Source of the DNA: Lactifluus volemus
Lineage: Eukaryota > Basidiomycota > Agaricomycetes > Russulales > Russulaceae
Direction: 5' to 3'
DNA: 64,000 nt
Assembly: GCA_022376515.1 (NCBI GenBank)
Contig: WTXI01000120.1
Location: 1 to 64,000, forward strand
Within the stretch, counting starts at the first letter, position 1. Each line of letters opens with the position of its first letter. The notes beneath the pieces were generated by a model that ran no database searches, had not been told where the DNA came from, and saw only the letters and a program-made list of their open reading frames with translations. Position numbers and translations under genes: made by a program. This document shows positions 1 to 10,689 of the stretch, piece after piece.

Positions 1-34
1 GAATGTCGTTGAAGTAGCAGGTGGTGAGCGACAT
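1..34 (-). CDS. Start of an unidentified gene cut by the window edge
   Basis: An ATG on the minus strand at 34..32 opens a reading frame beginning MSLTTCYFND that leaves the window at base 1. I chose it because a TATA box lies about 75 bp upstream on the same strand, followed by a pyrimidine- and CA-rich leader, the same layout seen at the other TATA-driven genes here. Eleven codons are too few to suggest a function. Confidence 0.35.
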   Translation of the reverse strand, partial: MSLTTCYFNDI

Positions 35-106
35 GTAGTAAAGAGGATGATCGTTAAGAATAAGTTTGTAAGTTGTTGAGACGAGCGAGTTCAAGTTCTT
101 CTGTGC

Positions 107-113
107 TTTTATA
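107..113 (-). promoter_or_regulatory. TATA box of the gene leaving at the left edge
   Basis: Read on the minus strand the sequence is TATAAAA, about 75 bp upstream of the ATG at 34. The spacing resembles that of the peptide genes further right (82-96 bp). Confidence 0.4.
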
Positions 114-120
114 CCTCTAC

Positions 121-664
121 TTTGCACTAGACCGGAAGGTACTAGGAGGTTCTACGACCCTCCGCCTCGTTCTCGCAAATGACGTTCTGACTACCCGCCA
201 CTTCCTTTTTCAGCATCGAAGACAGTCGAACATTCTAGATTGCTCTCTCCGCTACTCATTGCGCGGGTCAACGACTTTAACGACTTACTCAAGCTCTGTA
301 TACACGGCATTTGGAAGGTCTTGAAAACAGCGATGCTAGCTAGTAGACTGCAGGCAACTACCGCACACCCCGAGGGTGCTCTGAAGTGGGAAAATGACGT
401 AAGCAGTCTCGCGCCTGGCGCCCGCGCAAACTTGAGGCCTTGAGATGCTACACAGAGTTGGCAGCGCAGCGAAATGACGCTCCGGAAAAGCAAAGCAAGT
501 CACGATCTCTTAATAGTATTAACAACCACATGGGGACCCTACCGTGGTACAGTAGGTACATGTCCAGTCGGGCATTTACAAACTTCATACATTAGTTACA
601 TTCTGGCCTTCGGGGGAAACTTGTGTGAGACGCCCCCATCACTTCGGGAAGCCTGCCCGCTTTG
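121..664. other. Stretch without a recognisable gene
   Basis: This lies between the minus-strand promoter and the 3' end of the dienelactone hydrolase pseudogene. The open frames in both directions show no domain, codon signature or splice pattern that I recognise. Confidence 0.5.
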
Positions 665-1430
665 TTACAAATGTTTAATTAGCCACTCCACGGAGGCCTT
701 AAACGCGGCTTCCCTGCCAGCCTTTTCCTTCGGGTTATTCTGTACGCGAGAACAAGAACGTCAGAGTAATAGAACAAACGTTAGAAAGATCAAAGAACAC
801 GCACCAGGTCACAGCGAACGGTAAATCCGTGGGTAGCTCCGGCCGAGTACGTGCGGTAGTACCCGGGTGCAAAGTTCGCAAATTTCTCATCGGCCAGATC
901 CGCAAATGGTTTGGGAAACCTGGTATCGAACTCACACGAATTGATGAGGAGAGGAGCTTTGCTCTTCTCGATATAAACCTGCGATGCAATGTTCAGAAGA
1001 AGCATACAAGAGTGCCCATAGATACCGCACGTCTAAATCTTCATGCTTGAGGAAGGACGGGTGGCTAACGACTCACACGTGGAGAAGGTTGTCGAAAGCG
1101 AGGTCGAAGATGATGCGGGCTATAGTCAACGGCTTCAGCATTGCGCCCTGGCAGTGCAGCTACGTGTATTGCGTCGTACCACCATAGCAGAAACCGGTAC
1201 CGCCGTAGGTCGTGATGCCTTGCGCCTGGAGACCCTCGATAACTTTGCGCACACGAACCCCAGCTGGCTTCGGGGGATGTTTCGTGAGCCACTGGTCAAG
1301 GTCGAAACTTTCTCCCTACAATGTTTGCTTCATGAGCGGAAGAGAAGGACAGGGAAATTACACGCGAATGACACACGGGGTTCAAGGCGTCCCCAGGTAC
1401 AGGATCGCCTTTGAAGAGGTCTGGAATGTA

Positions 1431-1754
1431 CTAACCCTCCCCCCCTACCGGATCACCCCCCCCTACCGAATCACCCCAAATTTCTTGCCCATTCCTCGCT
1501 CAATCACCACAATTTTTCGCCTACAGTATCTAGTACCATGTGTTATCATATTCCATAAATTTTTTTGGTAGAACTCGTAGTGTGTGGCGAAATAAAATAC
1601 AGTGTGTTTGTCACGCCTGCCTGTGTCGGAGTTTACAATATTTCCAAAATCGGATGCTTAGCGCTCGCAACAGCCAATCAGAGTCTGGAAAATGGCATGT
1701 GACATTGCGTGACTGATCCGGTAGGGGGGGGGATCCGGTAGGGGGGAGGGTTAG
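1431..1754. mobile_element. MITE 1, TA target duplication, inside the hydrolase pseudogene
   Basis: A 324-bp non-coding segment with inverted ends. The left end is CTAACCCTCCCCCCCTACCG and the right end is its imperfect inverted complement finishing CCCTCC/GGGTTAG. It is flanked by TA on both sides (1429-1430 and 1755-1756). Joining the flanks rejoins the hydrolase sequence, apart from a small frame offset. It carries no coding capacity and shares its inner sequence with MITE 2, for example the phrase GCTCAATCACCACA and the phrase GTGACTGATCC near the right end. Confidence 0.75.
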
Positions 1755-2095
1755 TACTGTATACCTTGAAGCCGTTACGGGAAAAGTCGTCGGCAAGAAG
1801 CTGAAACGAGAACAAGTCTATAGAGAATGAACAAGGTTCATTGAGATTGACGTGCCAAATGATTCGGAAGTTCGATACCAAAGACGTCGGTTACATAGAT
1901 AATGGCCTTATTCTTTGGATAATCAGTTTTGGGAGTGGCGACGTAGGTCTTGATGCCATTGATCTCATCATACTTCCCTTGGAAGGTGTCGGCAGCTGGA
2001 AGCTACATTGACAAGATAGGGCAATTACCTTCGGGTGTGCCCATGGCGGACACTAGTACCACAATTACGTCATAGGCTTGCATAAATTCACCATA

Positions 2096-2369
2096 CTATC
2101 ATGGGGGGGGTAATGGACCACGGCGGGGGTAATGGATCACTTCAAATTCTCATCCAATTCTTGCTCAATCACCACAAAAATTGACATATGACATCCTGTA
2201 CCACATGCAAGCATATTCCGTGTGTTTTCTTGGGTAGAATTGTGTTATATCGAAAAACAAAAAAAAGGTGGTTTGTCACGCGAGTCACGCCTAATCGCTG
2301 CAGAGTCTGAACTATGGCTGGGGACAAGCGTGACTGATCCGTTACACCCGCCGTGGTCCACTACCATAG
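2096..2369. mobile_element. MITE 2, related core, TA target duplication
   Basis: A 274-bp segment with imperfect inverted ends of about 40 bp (left CTATCATGGGG... and right ...CCATAG, each containing GGACCACGGCGGG or its complement). It is flanked by TA at 2094-2095 and 2370-2371. The interior matches MITE 1 in several blocks although the terminal repeats differ. It separates exon 1 (MSLCKDCISG) of the hydrolase pseudogene from the rest, probably within the first intron. Confidence 0.65.
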
Positions 2370-2474
2370 TAGATCAGGAGTTCATACCGCTAATGCAGTC
2401 TTTACATAAACTCATGCTGTAGAATACTTTGAAGGAGAGGGAAGGGTAACGATAACGGTGGTTGATTCGGGGGG

Positions 2475-2480
2475 ATATAT
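2475..2480 (-). promoter_or_regulatory. TATA box of the hydrolase pseudogene
   Basis: The minus strand reads TTATATATCCCC here, about 60 bp upstream of the ATG at 2415. Confidence 0.4.
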
Positions 2481-2539
2481 AAGCAGAAATACCGCTGCGG
2501 AAGTACTTGATCATTATCGTTGAACTCGCCCGTCTCGTC

Positions 2540-2808
2540 TACGTTCTCCGGGCTACAAGCGCGCGGTGGCTAGTGCGACGCGATCCTCTTAGGGGTATTT
2601 TTGTCTCCGAGTCCTTCCCCGATCTCTCTCCACTTTTGTTCGTTCGTTCGTTCTCCACTTTATTTCTTTTAAACACCCCTTTTTTTTTGTATGCTAGCGC
2701 TGCATGTATATATATACTAACTGTCATTTAGGGCAGGAATCACTATATAGCACACCGGGTACTCTACTCCATCCATCCAGTCCATCACCGGTTGGTAATG
2801 CCGTGTAT
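2540..2808. repeat. Duplicated block downstream of IMPase copies 1 and 3
   Basis: This sequence is clearly homologous to about 24,750-24,985. Both contain the phrases GCGACGCGATCCTCTT, TTTGTTCGTTC and AGGGCAGGAATCACTATATA in the same order. It marks the 3' end of a duplicated segment that carries the IMPase-like gene. Confidence 0.7.
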
Positions 2809-4350
2809 TCACAGGCCTCTATGCGCTACTTCCTGGTTTTTATTCGTCGAGGGGGTATCCTCGACTGTATCGTAGAATTCGCGCACGATGCGTTTCTGCA
2901 CTTCGATGCTACTCTCCTCCTGGTTGATTGGTTCACGCAAGTTGTGTGCGTTAGCGGTGCAATCCAGTTTCAGTACCTTTTTACGTACCGGGGTCTCCGC
3001 TACGCCGCGAATGACAAGGTAGCGTCGGTCAGTCAGGATCGCCTCCGTCACTATCCCATCGTACAATACATCTTTGGAACCCGTGACGAAACCGCCAGCC
3101 TCTTGTAGGATTACGATGCCCGCCAAACGACCCAAAATCTCAAAACACTTGATGAAAGTGTAGCATTTTTAGTACTACGCAACGGAGACATCCCGAGGAC
3201 TTGGAGGGGTAGAGGAAAAAGAGAAGGCCACGCTCTTGCGTTAGCGACGGAAAACAAAAATGCTAATCGTTTACCGGCATCCTATAAAAATGGCGTCATC
3301 AAACGAAATTTTCAGCCCCTCGGAAGGAGATGAGTAACAAGCAACACAAAAAACGCACCAGTACAAATCTACCGCGCCCTGAGTGACCAACGCAAAATTC
3401 AACGCGGCGCTGCTGACAGAGCGCAGCGCGTGCGCCATGACTCCGTCAGGCGGAGCGCCGGCGAGACACGCAAAGCTATTCGCCTTTCGACGTATTGCAT
3501 CGGGTCCGCGATCGGAGCCCCACTCTACTGCGATGAGCGCGCCTGCCAGACCGGATAGTGGACGCGCTGCTACGGGGGCGAGCGGGAGGCGCTGGGGTTC
3601 CGGGTGCAGACGCGTGTGCATGTAAGAGCCGCCACCTCGCATACCGGTGTATAGGTGGTTTAGGAAGGGGTTGTAGATCGCGCCTAGGACTGGGACGCGT
3701 TGGTCTATCAATCCTAGAGAGATGCACGCGTTGGGAAAGCCATCTTATTATTGTTTTGTGAATGGATTTGTTGACGAAATGGCAAAACATTCGGGGAAAC
3801 CCCCAAACTACTGTACTGAGCTTTTACGTACCTATTAGATCGACGCAGAACGTCGGCACATCCGTGAGGGGTGGACGAGTCCCGGACGAATACGACCCCT
3901 CGCTGATGCTATTACAAAAAATTAAAAACTCAGCTTTTGGGTTCCTCGAGAGAAGAGAACACGTTGGAGGGTCGGGCGTTGCCTCGAGGATGTAGTGGTT
4001 GGGGATGAAGCCGCGTTGTCTGTGCTTATCTCAGCGTCGGGTAACTGTACAATGTCCGCTACGCTTCCCACGCTGTCGTCCTGACCCCGCTGTCCCTAAT
4101 CCCCATTCCAACGTTACAATTGAAAGTACGGATATGCGCGCGCAATCTCTCCACACGGACCAGATCTTTGACCTTGACGTCGTACGCGGTCACAAGGTCT
4201 ACCGCATTCTTTTTCTCGCCGACGCCACCTGCGCCTGCGCGTTGGATCGCGTGCGATCCTTCGAGCATGAGGGCACCAGCTTTTCGTGCGAGCTCGATCG
4301 TGAACTCGAGAATCTCTCGGAACTGCGGGGTTGAGCGGGTTTTTAACCAT
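2809..4350 (-). pseudogene. Inositol monophosphatase-like gene, copy 1 (broken)
   Basis: Minus-strand pieces spell an IMPase family protein: GGVGEKKNAVDLVTAYD (substrate/metal region), YSSGTRPPLTDVPTFCVD, GLIDQRVPVLGAIYNPFLNHLYTG, and the C-terminal GIVILQEAGGFVTGSKDV. Several lesions make it non-functional. Two bases are missing after the start (LNPA is followed by a frameshift compared with copy 2). The metal-binding DGTTNFVH segment is deleted. The DP of the DPIDG motif reads DL. A base is lost near the C-terminus. Family members dephosphorylate inositol-1-phosphate or, in the fungal qutG branch, are linked to quinate genes. It is one of four copies in the window. Confidence 0.8.
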
Positions 4351-4513
4351 ATAAATGGATTGCCAGTGGGATGAACAAATTGTAAGTGGCAAGGATCAGC
4401 TGATCGCAAGCGCTCAGCGTTTCCCACAACTTACTCACGGTCATGATCATACAGTCACTGTGAATGGTTGGTATCGGTGTGAATTAATTCAGTTATCCCA
4501 GTTCGAGCCGGGG

Positions 4514-4520
4514 TATAAAA
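4514..4520 (+). promoter_or_regulatory. Plus-strand TATA box diverging from IMPase copy 1
   Basis: GGGTATAAAAGC lies about 160 bp upstream of IMPase copy 1 but points the other way. The same block recurs at 14,178-14,184 beside copy 2, and a related block lies beside copy 4 around 41,200. The position is kept across the duplications. Confidence 0.4.
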
Positions 4521-4609
4521 GCTTTGCTCGATTCAGAGACGAGCTTTATGTTTTGTTTGATGTCCTGTCGTCCTCGTACTACACGCCTCCTACCCCCTCA
4601 GTTGACGCG

Positions 4610-4756
4610 ATGACATTGGTTCGTTCATGCAGTCGCCGGCCTTGGCAGCGTGCTCACCGGTCACAACTGTCAGTGACAACCTCGCGTTCTACCCACTCCC
4701 ATTTTGCTTTCACGCAATCGCCGTACTTCGCAGCGTGCCCAAATAAGGCGATATAA
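4610..4756 (+). CDS. Possible small Arg/Ser-rich peptide downstream of the divergent TATA
   Basis: A 48-codon frame starting MTLVRSCSRRPW begins 90 bp after the TATA box at 4514, the same spacing as in the secreted-peptide genes. The copy beside IMPase 2 (ATG at about 14,268) stops after 20 codons, and the copy beside IMPase 4 is altered. It has no signal peptide and I recognise no family. The frame may be chance; the promoter layout is the only support. Confidence 0.2.
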   Translation: MTLVRSCSRRPWQRAHRSQLSVTTSRSTHSHFAFTQSPYFAACPNKAI

Positions 4757-5520
4757 CCACTCACTGCCAGTGACACGCGCAAGCATGAGGTGGTGGAGTT
4801 CAGGGAAAGCCAGCTGCAAGTCGACGGGGTATCCGTCATGGCGACGTCGCAGCCGGTGACGATAATCAACCGCTGTGAACAAGCAATGATCGAGACATGG
4901 GTAAACTTATAGGAGAATGAAATTGGAATGCATAGTAGTCGCTGTCAAGATTACACAGTAAAACTTTGGTAGAGATTGAATGGGTAGTTGCGAGTTATTT
5001 GAAATGACAAAGGGGAGTGATGAAGACCTGATACAGTAGTATCAAATATGAAGTAAAAAAACCCCATGATCAGATGTCATGCAGTACTATGTTGCAATGT
5101 AAGTTACCGAAGTGACCTTAAGTAACGAGTACTTGAGGGTGATTACCGAAGTCGTTACATACATTTGCCTCAAGAACATCTTCACATGTAGCTAGTACTA
5201 CTAGTATTGTTATTCTTGTGATAGTATTTGCGATGTCGAAGAGGAGTCTGTGGCTGGGTGGTCCTCAAACATTCAAAGTAATTTCGATCTCATGCAACAG
5301 ATAATGGATTCCTAAATAAATGTGAAAGCCACGACTAAAATATCCAAAGTTAACAAAAGTCCGCCATGTGCCAAAATTAGGGCTGTACTACGTGGGCGTC
5401 AGGCCCCGGAAGCGCGTACGTTGATACGTCCAAAGGGGCTAGCCACAAGAGAGGTTAGTGTTGCATTAATTCCCTGAGTGTAGAATAGAATCATACAACT
5501 TGAAGAGAAAAATAATACCA
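4757..5520. repeat. Conserved downstream block of the peptide-gene unit
   Basis: The sequence after each peptide gene is conserved for about 700 bp. It includes a phrase around CCGCCATGTGCCAAAATTA and another around GGGTGATTACCGAAGTCGTTA. Related copies follow the peptide genes near 10,250-10,560, 22,200-22,700, 29,240-29,660, 31,960-32,130, 38,030-38,330 and 42,720-43,080. No gene is seen in it. Confidence 0.65.
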
Positions 5521-5725
5521 TCACTCGTGGACGTGGACGTTTACGTCAGCAACACCAGCATCAAAATCTACCATAGGTCAGTCAATTTCATGCCAAGTGG
5601 CCAAGTAGACATGAGTCTTAGTGGAACGTACCAAGAAGTCCATCATATATTCCAGCCTGAGGCTGAGGAGCAGCAAGAGTAAAGATGGCAAGAGAGAGGG
5701 CCAAGATGGTCTTGATCAACGTCAT
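5521..5725 (-). CDS. Small secreted peptide family, member 1 (46 aa)
   Basis: Two exons on the minus strand join in frame across a GT-AG intron of about 64 nt (phase 1). Exon 1 gives the family signal peptide MTLIKTILALSLAIFTLAAP, then QPQAGIYDGLL. Exon 2 gives DFDAGVADVNVHVHE and a stop. The mature part is short, acidic and free of cysteine. A TATA box on the minus strand (5808-5813) lies about 88 bp upstream of the ATG, inside a promoter shared by all members. The family is not one I recognise. A secreted, signalling or host-interaction peptide is possible, but no function can be read from sequence. Confidence 0.75.
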
Positions 5726-5739
5726 TGTAAAGTGAAAGT

Positions 5740-8603
5740 GATTGAGGATGACAGAATGGTTTGAAGGATGACGATGGTGAAGGAAAGAGGGAGGGAAGGG
5801 GGCCAGCTTTTATATCCCAGACAGCTCTAGTCACTGTAGTGTATTGCTGCGTTTAGACAGGAGTTCTTACCATTAATGAGAAAGACTCCGAGTCTGCCAT
5901 CTAGCGCCATCAGTCCTACTAACTTAGTAGATGCGCCACAGCCGAGACGGACTATCTCCCAACTCAGGTGTAGCCGCCGCAGTGGCGTCAACACTTAGTT
6001 GAACGTTGAAGCGCCGGCGCCGATGTCAACCGTGACGGGATGATTTTGGATTTGAAATGGGATGATTGGAAGTGAGACTTTGCGCCCACTTGACAAATTA
6101 CAATTTCAAACTGTGCATAGTACTAGTACTACTCAGGCTAGTACGCCGCCTTTGGATGGGCTCGGTGTTTTTTTTCAACGCCCTCCAAGACGCCCTCGGA
6201 AATTACTGTACACCAACTTTTGCTCCTAAAACCGGATACAGTTCCGGAGTTGCTGTATGTCCCTTCGCTGTCGTAAGTCGACACTGAAACTAACATGACA
6301 TGTTTCATTACAAAGGGTAATTCAAACCTTTTTAACGCTGGTACTACAGTAGCGCAACATGTACTGCGATCGCGTGATTAATTAATTGTTTGACTTCTTT
6401 CAATACGAGGGGTGACGAGAAGTTCAGAGGTGATGTTGCCATAATCTACACCACTTTGCTTCACCCTACTACCCAAGCGTTCGGAACGTTTGTGCGGAGT
6501 GATCAGAAAAGGCTGTAAGAATACTAGTAATCAAAGAGCGAAATTGTTTACAGTAAAAACGAAAATTTTTTTAAATTATGAAAGTAGAAGTAATAGCTGA
6601 GCTGACTCGGGAGTAGTAGTGCACAGGACAAGCAAGTGTGTGGTAGCATATATAACGCTTCCTCGCCGTGCAAACGCAGCAAGGATAGCTTCCAAGGAAT
6701 CCCGCCAAGTTAGAAGCATCCCATTGACATATCTCATCATGAAGTGTGGCAGCACTGATATATTTTGTCCCACTGAGCTCCATTATGCAGAGCCTATAGC
6801 GGTTTCAATCGGTCACGTCAATTTCGACGCTTTCAAATTTCCCAAGAATAATCTCTGAACCACCCCTTCAAGTTCGTGTGGACGTTACAACGGCCCGGGT
6901 GTGAGCACAATCTCCCACCCGCTCATCTGATCGGCTGCTTGATCACATGCCTCACTCGCCTTGGGCCATCGTTTCCTCCGCTTCCTCCGCTTTGCGTTTT
7001 TGCCTTGGCCGATCCGTTCCTCTAAGCCGAAAACGCATAAGTTTCTCTCTTGACATTCTGCGGACTTCCGCAGTCAACAAAGCTGCGAACCGGGCACCCT
7101 AAGCCACAGTAGACGCTGGATCTGACATCGTCTGGAGAGCTTAGCGTTTATCGACTGAGCCTGCCACGTTCCTGGTCGTTAATCACATGCCTTGATGCAC
7201 GATATCAAACGTTCAGCGTAACTCTCACCGTCTCACGTGTGTTTGCTTGCGAGATTGTCGCCTGTCCAAGGATTCACCCACGTTTGTCAAACGTTTTTCT
7301 CAACATCTCCATCGCATTCGGTCTGAACGCCCACGTTCTCATCGGCAAGGTGATCCCCTACGTGAATAAACCGTTTTCTGTGAACAAAGAAAAGTGTATC
7401 GATGTGAGAGTCTGCCGTGGGGCTCTGAAATGAGCGTGAGTTGGCTCAACGCAAGGAACTGCCAGTGTGGTCGACAAAGTGAAGAAACCAGACATCCCGT
7501 CATCACATGTCCTCCAATCCACTGTGGGGTCTGCGATCCTTCCGGTCCTGATTCACCCGCCTATTGCTTCTTTTCATCGCCGCGTGCTTCGTTTTCCTCA
7601 ATATACGCACCCATTGTGCGACCCCGGTTACGAACCCGACTCGGATGTCTCCACTCATGGCCGTAAGGTCTCCTTCTAGATCGGATTTCTCCTAACATCG
7701 AATGCGATGTTTGGGCGAGGCTGAGATTGTTCATAGCTAAGTCCGTCAAACGTCGCGGCACCAATGCGAGGAAGAGGCTAAGCGTCAACACCGTGACCGC
7801 TCTGTCATTCCTGTTCTCTCAGCTGTTGTCCGTAAAACTCCGAGTCACGGATCCTCGCAACAAACCGCGAGCGCTTTTTCTGGATGCGAATGTCGTTGTA
7901 ATTACAAGCAGCCCCATGCGGGGCATGGGCCAACGCTAGTTCCGTGTACTGTAAACCTGTTCATTGATGAAGACAGGTAACTTATAATGCACCGACTTGA
8001 AATTAGGGAAAATTCAAACTAACGCCGCTCACTAGCTAATTTTAGCCGAGAAAGAATGATAAGATTGGGAATACAGTAATTTGACGAAAGAATAGCGCTC
8101 GCTTCTAGAGCCGTATTTAGCCGAGGGACTCGGAATGTCTAGCGAGCCATGTGACGTTTTATTGTGTGTCATTGCACGCTACTGCACTGTAATCCCGTAG
8201 AAAACGCGGAATTGCGGACAAAACCCCCGCCTTCACTCCTAGCCATAGAATGCATTTATCAATACAGAGGATTAACGCCATTTTACAAGTCATTCAAACT
8301 TGCTTGAGATCATGCAGTTGGGCGAGAAGCCAAAGTGAGGGGCAGAAGCCGTATACGTAATGGCGACGATCGTTAGAGTGGTGTTGGGGCGAACGTCACG
8401 TCAATTTCAGTGTTGATTTGGATCCTGACAGCGAAGGGCTGGAGGCAGAGAATACAGTACTGTACAGTAAACACCGAGTCCATCCAAAGGCCGCGGCGGC
8501 GTACAAGCCTGACTCGGAGTCTCACGGACAGTGGCAAGTTGGTCACATGCACAGTTTGAAATTGCAATTTGTCGTCTCACGCTACCAATCATCCCATTGA
8601 CAT
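5740..8603. repeat. Mosaic of diverged repeat blocks, no supported gene
   Basis: This stretch is made of blocks that recur elsewhere in the window in either orientation. One is a block around 6,600-6,800 related to about 27,740-27,950, 29,870-30,040 and 42,290-42,480. Another is the 7,230-7,950 block listed separately. A third is a block near 6,300-6,440 that reappears near 45,070-45,190. Open frames within it are not conserved between copies. Confidence 0.55.
7230..7950. repeat. Dispersed block R3, copy 1
   Basis: It aligns by eye with the reverse complement of about 40,130-40,900 and in part with the reverse complement of 30,700-31,030. The shared phrases include GTCCGTCAAAC, GCACCAATGCGAGG and GCGTCAACACCG. 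Frames are interrupted differently in each copy. It may be the remains of a gene or element that I cannot name. Confidence 0.55.
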
Positions 8604-9362
8604 CAGCGTTGTCATGACCCGGGTCTGACGAGGTCAGACCCTGACCCACCGTCGAGTGGCGTGACTTTGATTGACCCGGGTCATAGGGTCAAGGGTCCGT
8701 GGGAAATTTCCATATTGGGGATCACGCAAGTGGGAGGATTTTCGCGGTGGGGTTTCTTCTCATAGATTTCTTCCAGGGCACGAATTCTGATATCTGGTGC
8801 AACAAAACTGCATTTGCTTAGATGCGGGACCATTGACTGACCCGGTTTTCCTGAGATCGGTTGACACAGTATGCATGCTACATAATACAATGTATAATGG
8901 CTTCAGGTACCAAAAATTATTTAGCAACCTTGTTCCTCTTGCTGTGCCTCTGTGCAGCCACCACTAGTGCCACTAATTGCTGCACCAATAATGTCAGCTT
9001 GTCATAGGTGGTCCTGCTGATAACCGAGGCATGTGATGCACCATGCATTCTTAAATAAATAAAAAAGAGTTGTTGTTACGGAACAAAAGGCTATCAGTAA
9101 TGAAAAAAAATCCACGACCAGTGTTTTGTGGACATGATGGAGATTCGGAAAGGGAGAATGAGAGGCAATTGATTGCCTGTACATGATGTTTCGACGCAGT
9201 TTGTGCACGGTGATCGATTGTGATACAGTGATCTAATCGCATCGCGATCACATCCTAAATAGGTATGACCCTCATTTGACCCTTGACTAAGTCAACCGAC
9301 GCGACGTGACCTCTCTGACGTGACCTCTCTGACCCCGGGTCAGCCTGGCCTGTACAACACTG
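8604..9362. mobile_element. Non-autonomous hAT-like element with 8-bp target duplication
   Basis: A 759-bp insertion bounded by ATTGACAT on both sides (8596-8603 and 9363-9370). Its ends are inverted: CAGCGTTGT at the left and ACAACACTG at the right. The subterminal regions also mirror each other, with TGACCCGGGTC and GACCCCGGGTCA plus several GGTCA/TGACC words. Eight-base duplications and a CAG...TTGT terminus are typical of the hAT superfamily. There is no transposase frame, so it would depend on another element. Homologous uninterrupted sequence is present near 23,925-23,945 and 28,380-28,400. Confidence 0.75.
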
Positions 9363-9932
9363 ATTGACATAGCCGCGGCGTCGCTTCAACGTTTCAGTGT
9401 GTAAATGTTGACGCCACTGTTACACCTGACTTGGGAGATAGTCTGTCTCAGAATATCTACTAGGACTGATGACGCTAGATGGCTGAGTCTTGCTCAATAA
9501 TGATAAGAAATCCCGTCCAAAGGCAGGCATTCAAGTTACAGTGAACTGCTCTGTGGGCCGTCAGGAAAATCGCGAAGTGACTAGCAATGGTGTCATTATG
9601 ACCCTGATCGAGTCTATATTCTGATATGGCTAGATCAGTTAACAAGCTTGCAATCCTTGGATGGACTAGGATGTCTAAGGGTCACTAGCGGTATGAACAG
9701 AAAAAGCTAATCACGCTAGCACAGTGAACTTGAAGAAACAGTGATTCTCCGCATTAGGCCGATCTAACGGACCCGAATATCCATTCAAAGAACACATGCG
9801 CTGAATTAGATTACATCGTGGACTGTCACTGGCAGCTGCGTTGTGTGTGCCCGGTGCTTCCCGGTCGGTGCTTCAGATATTGTCATGATTCTTCTCTAGA
9901 GGCCCTCGCTGTCAGACTCGAGCTGTCTGGTG

Positions 9933-9939
9933 TATAAAA
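9933..9939 (+). promoter_or_regulatory. TATA box of peptide gene 2
   Basis: TATAAAA lies 91 bp upstream of the ATG at 10,024. It sits in the family promoter just after the phrase CAGACTCGAGCTGTCTGG, which recurs upstream of the other members. Confidence 0.65.
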
Positions 9940-10023
9940 GCTAGGTCCTTCGCACCCACTTTCTTTCAGTAACGTCGTCACCCTTCAAACTGTTCTACCA
10001 TCCTCTATCGCTTTCACTCCACA

Positions 10024-10217
10024 ATGGTGTTTATCAAGACCATCTTGGCTCTCTCTCTTGCCATCTTTACTCTCGCTGCTCCTCAGCCTCAGGGTCCTTT
10101 GCGTACGTTTGGCTAAAACTCATGTCCACTTGGCATGAACTTGACGGACCTATACTAGCAATCCCGGGCGACGCTGACATCAATATCAACCTCAACGTCG
10201 TCCTCGACGCCAAGTGA
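10024..10217 (+). CDS. Small secreted peptide family, member 2 (45 aa)
   Basis: Exon 1 (10,024-10,102) encodes the signal peptide MVFIKTILALSLAIFTLAAP and QPQGPL. A 56-nt GT-AG intron follows. Exon 2 (10,159-10,217) encodes IPGDADININLNVVLDAK and a stop. The phase-1 splice keeps the frame. The intron is almost the same as in the other members while exon 2 shares little with them. The product is predicted to be secreted and unstructured, with no cysteine. It has a TATA promoter. Member 1 lies on the opposite strand and points away from this gene. Confidence 0.78.
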
Positions 10218-10689
10218 TGGGATTATATGATTCTATTCTACACTAGGGGTTAGTGCAACACTAATATTCTTGCGGCTAGCCCCATTTCAGTGACGTATCA
10301 ACGTACCGCAATTCCAGGGCATACCCCCCTCGTAATGCAGCCGTAATTTTGGCACTCTTTGTTCACTTTGAATATTTTAGTCGTGGCTTTATGACATTCA
10401 TGTAAGAATCCTTTATGTGTTTCATGAGATGGGGATGAGCAAGGTTAGTTTGAATGTTGTTTGACCTTTGGAGGACCGCCCAGCCAGAGACTCCTATTCG
10501 ACATCGCAAATACTTTCACAAGGACAACAATATCAATATGTATGTGTGAAGATGTTATGAGGCAAAAATAGACTATATCCAACCCTTCCTTCGACCACAT
10601 TTGGACACTTTGTTATATCTCACTCATTTCTGGCCTGTGTCATTTGATAGTCGACAGCTGTCATTAAATACATTTCTTTATGATATTTT

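Larger units (their letters stand above)
665..2415 (-). pseudogene. Dienelactone hydrolase family pseudogene with two MITE insertions
   Basis: On the minus strand the order of pieces matches a fungal dienelactone hydrolase (alpha/beta hydrolase). An N-terminal exon at 2415 reads MSLCKDCISG. A second piece contains YVATPKTDYPKNKAIIYVTD and LLADDFSRNGFKVY. Then come IPDLFKGDPVPGDALNP, the nucleophile region GITTYGGTGFCYGG, KSKAPLLINSCEFDTRFP, the histidine loop AGATHGFTVRCDL, and a last exon ending EAAFKASVEWLIKHL-stop. A 324-bp MITE interrupts the coding part before IPDLF and a 274-bp MITE follows exon 1, where an intron would start. The nucleophile region runs into a stop after GGTTQYT, and the frame is not kept across the first MITE site, so the copy is dead. 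A TATA box lies about 60 bp upstream of the ATG. The family hydrolyses dienelactones in aromatic breakdown or acts as a general esterase; that is family knowledge only. Confidence 0.75.
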
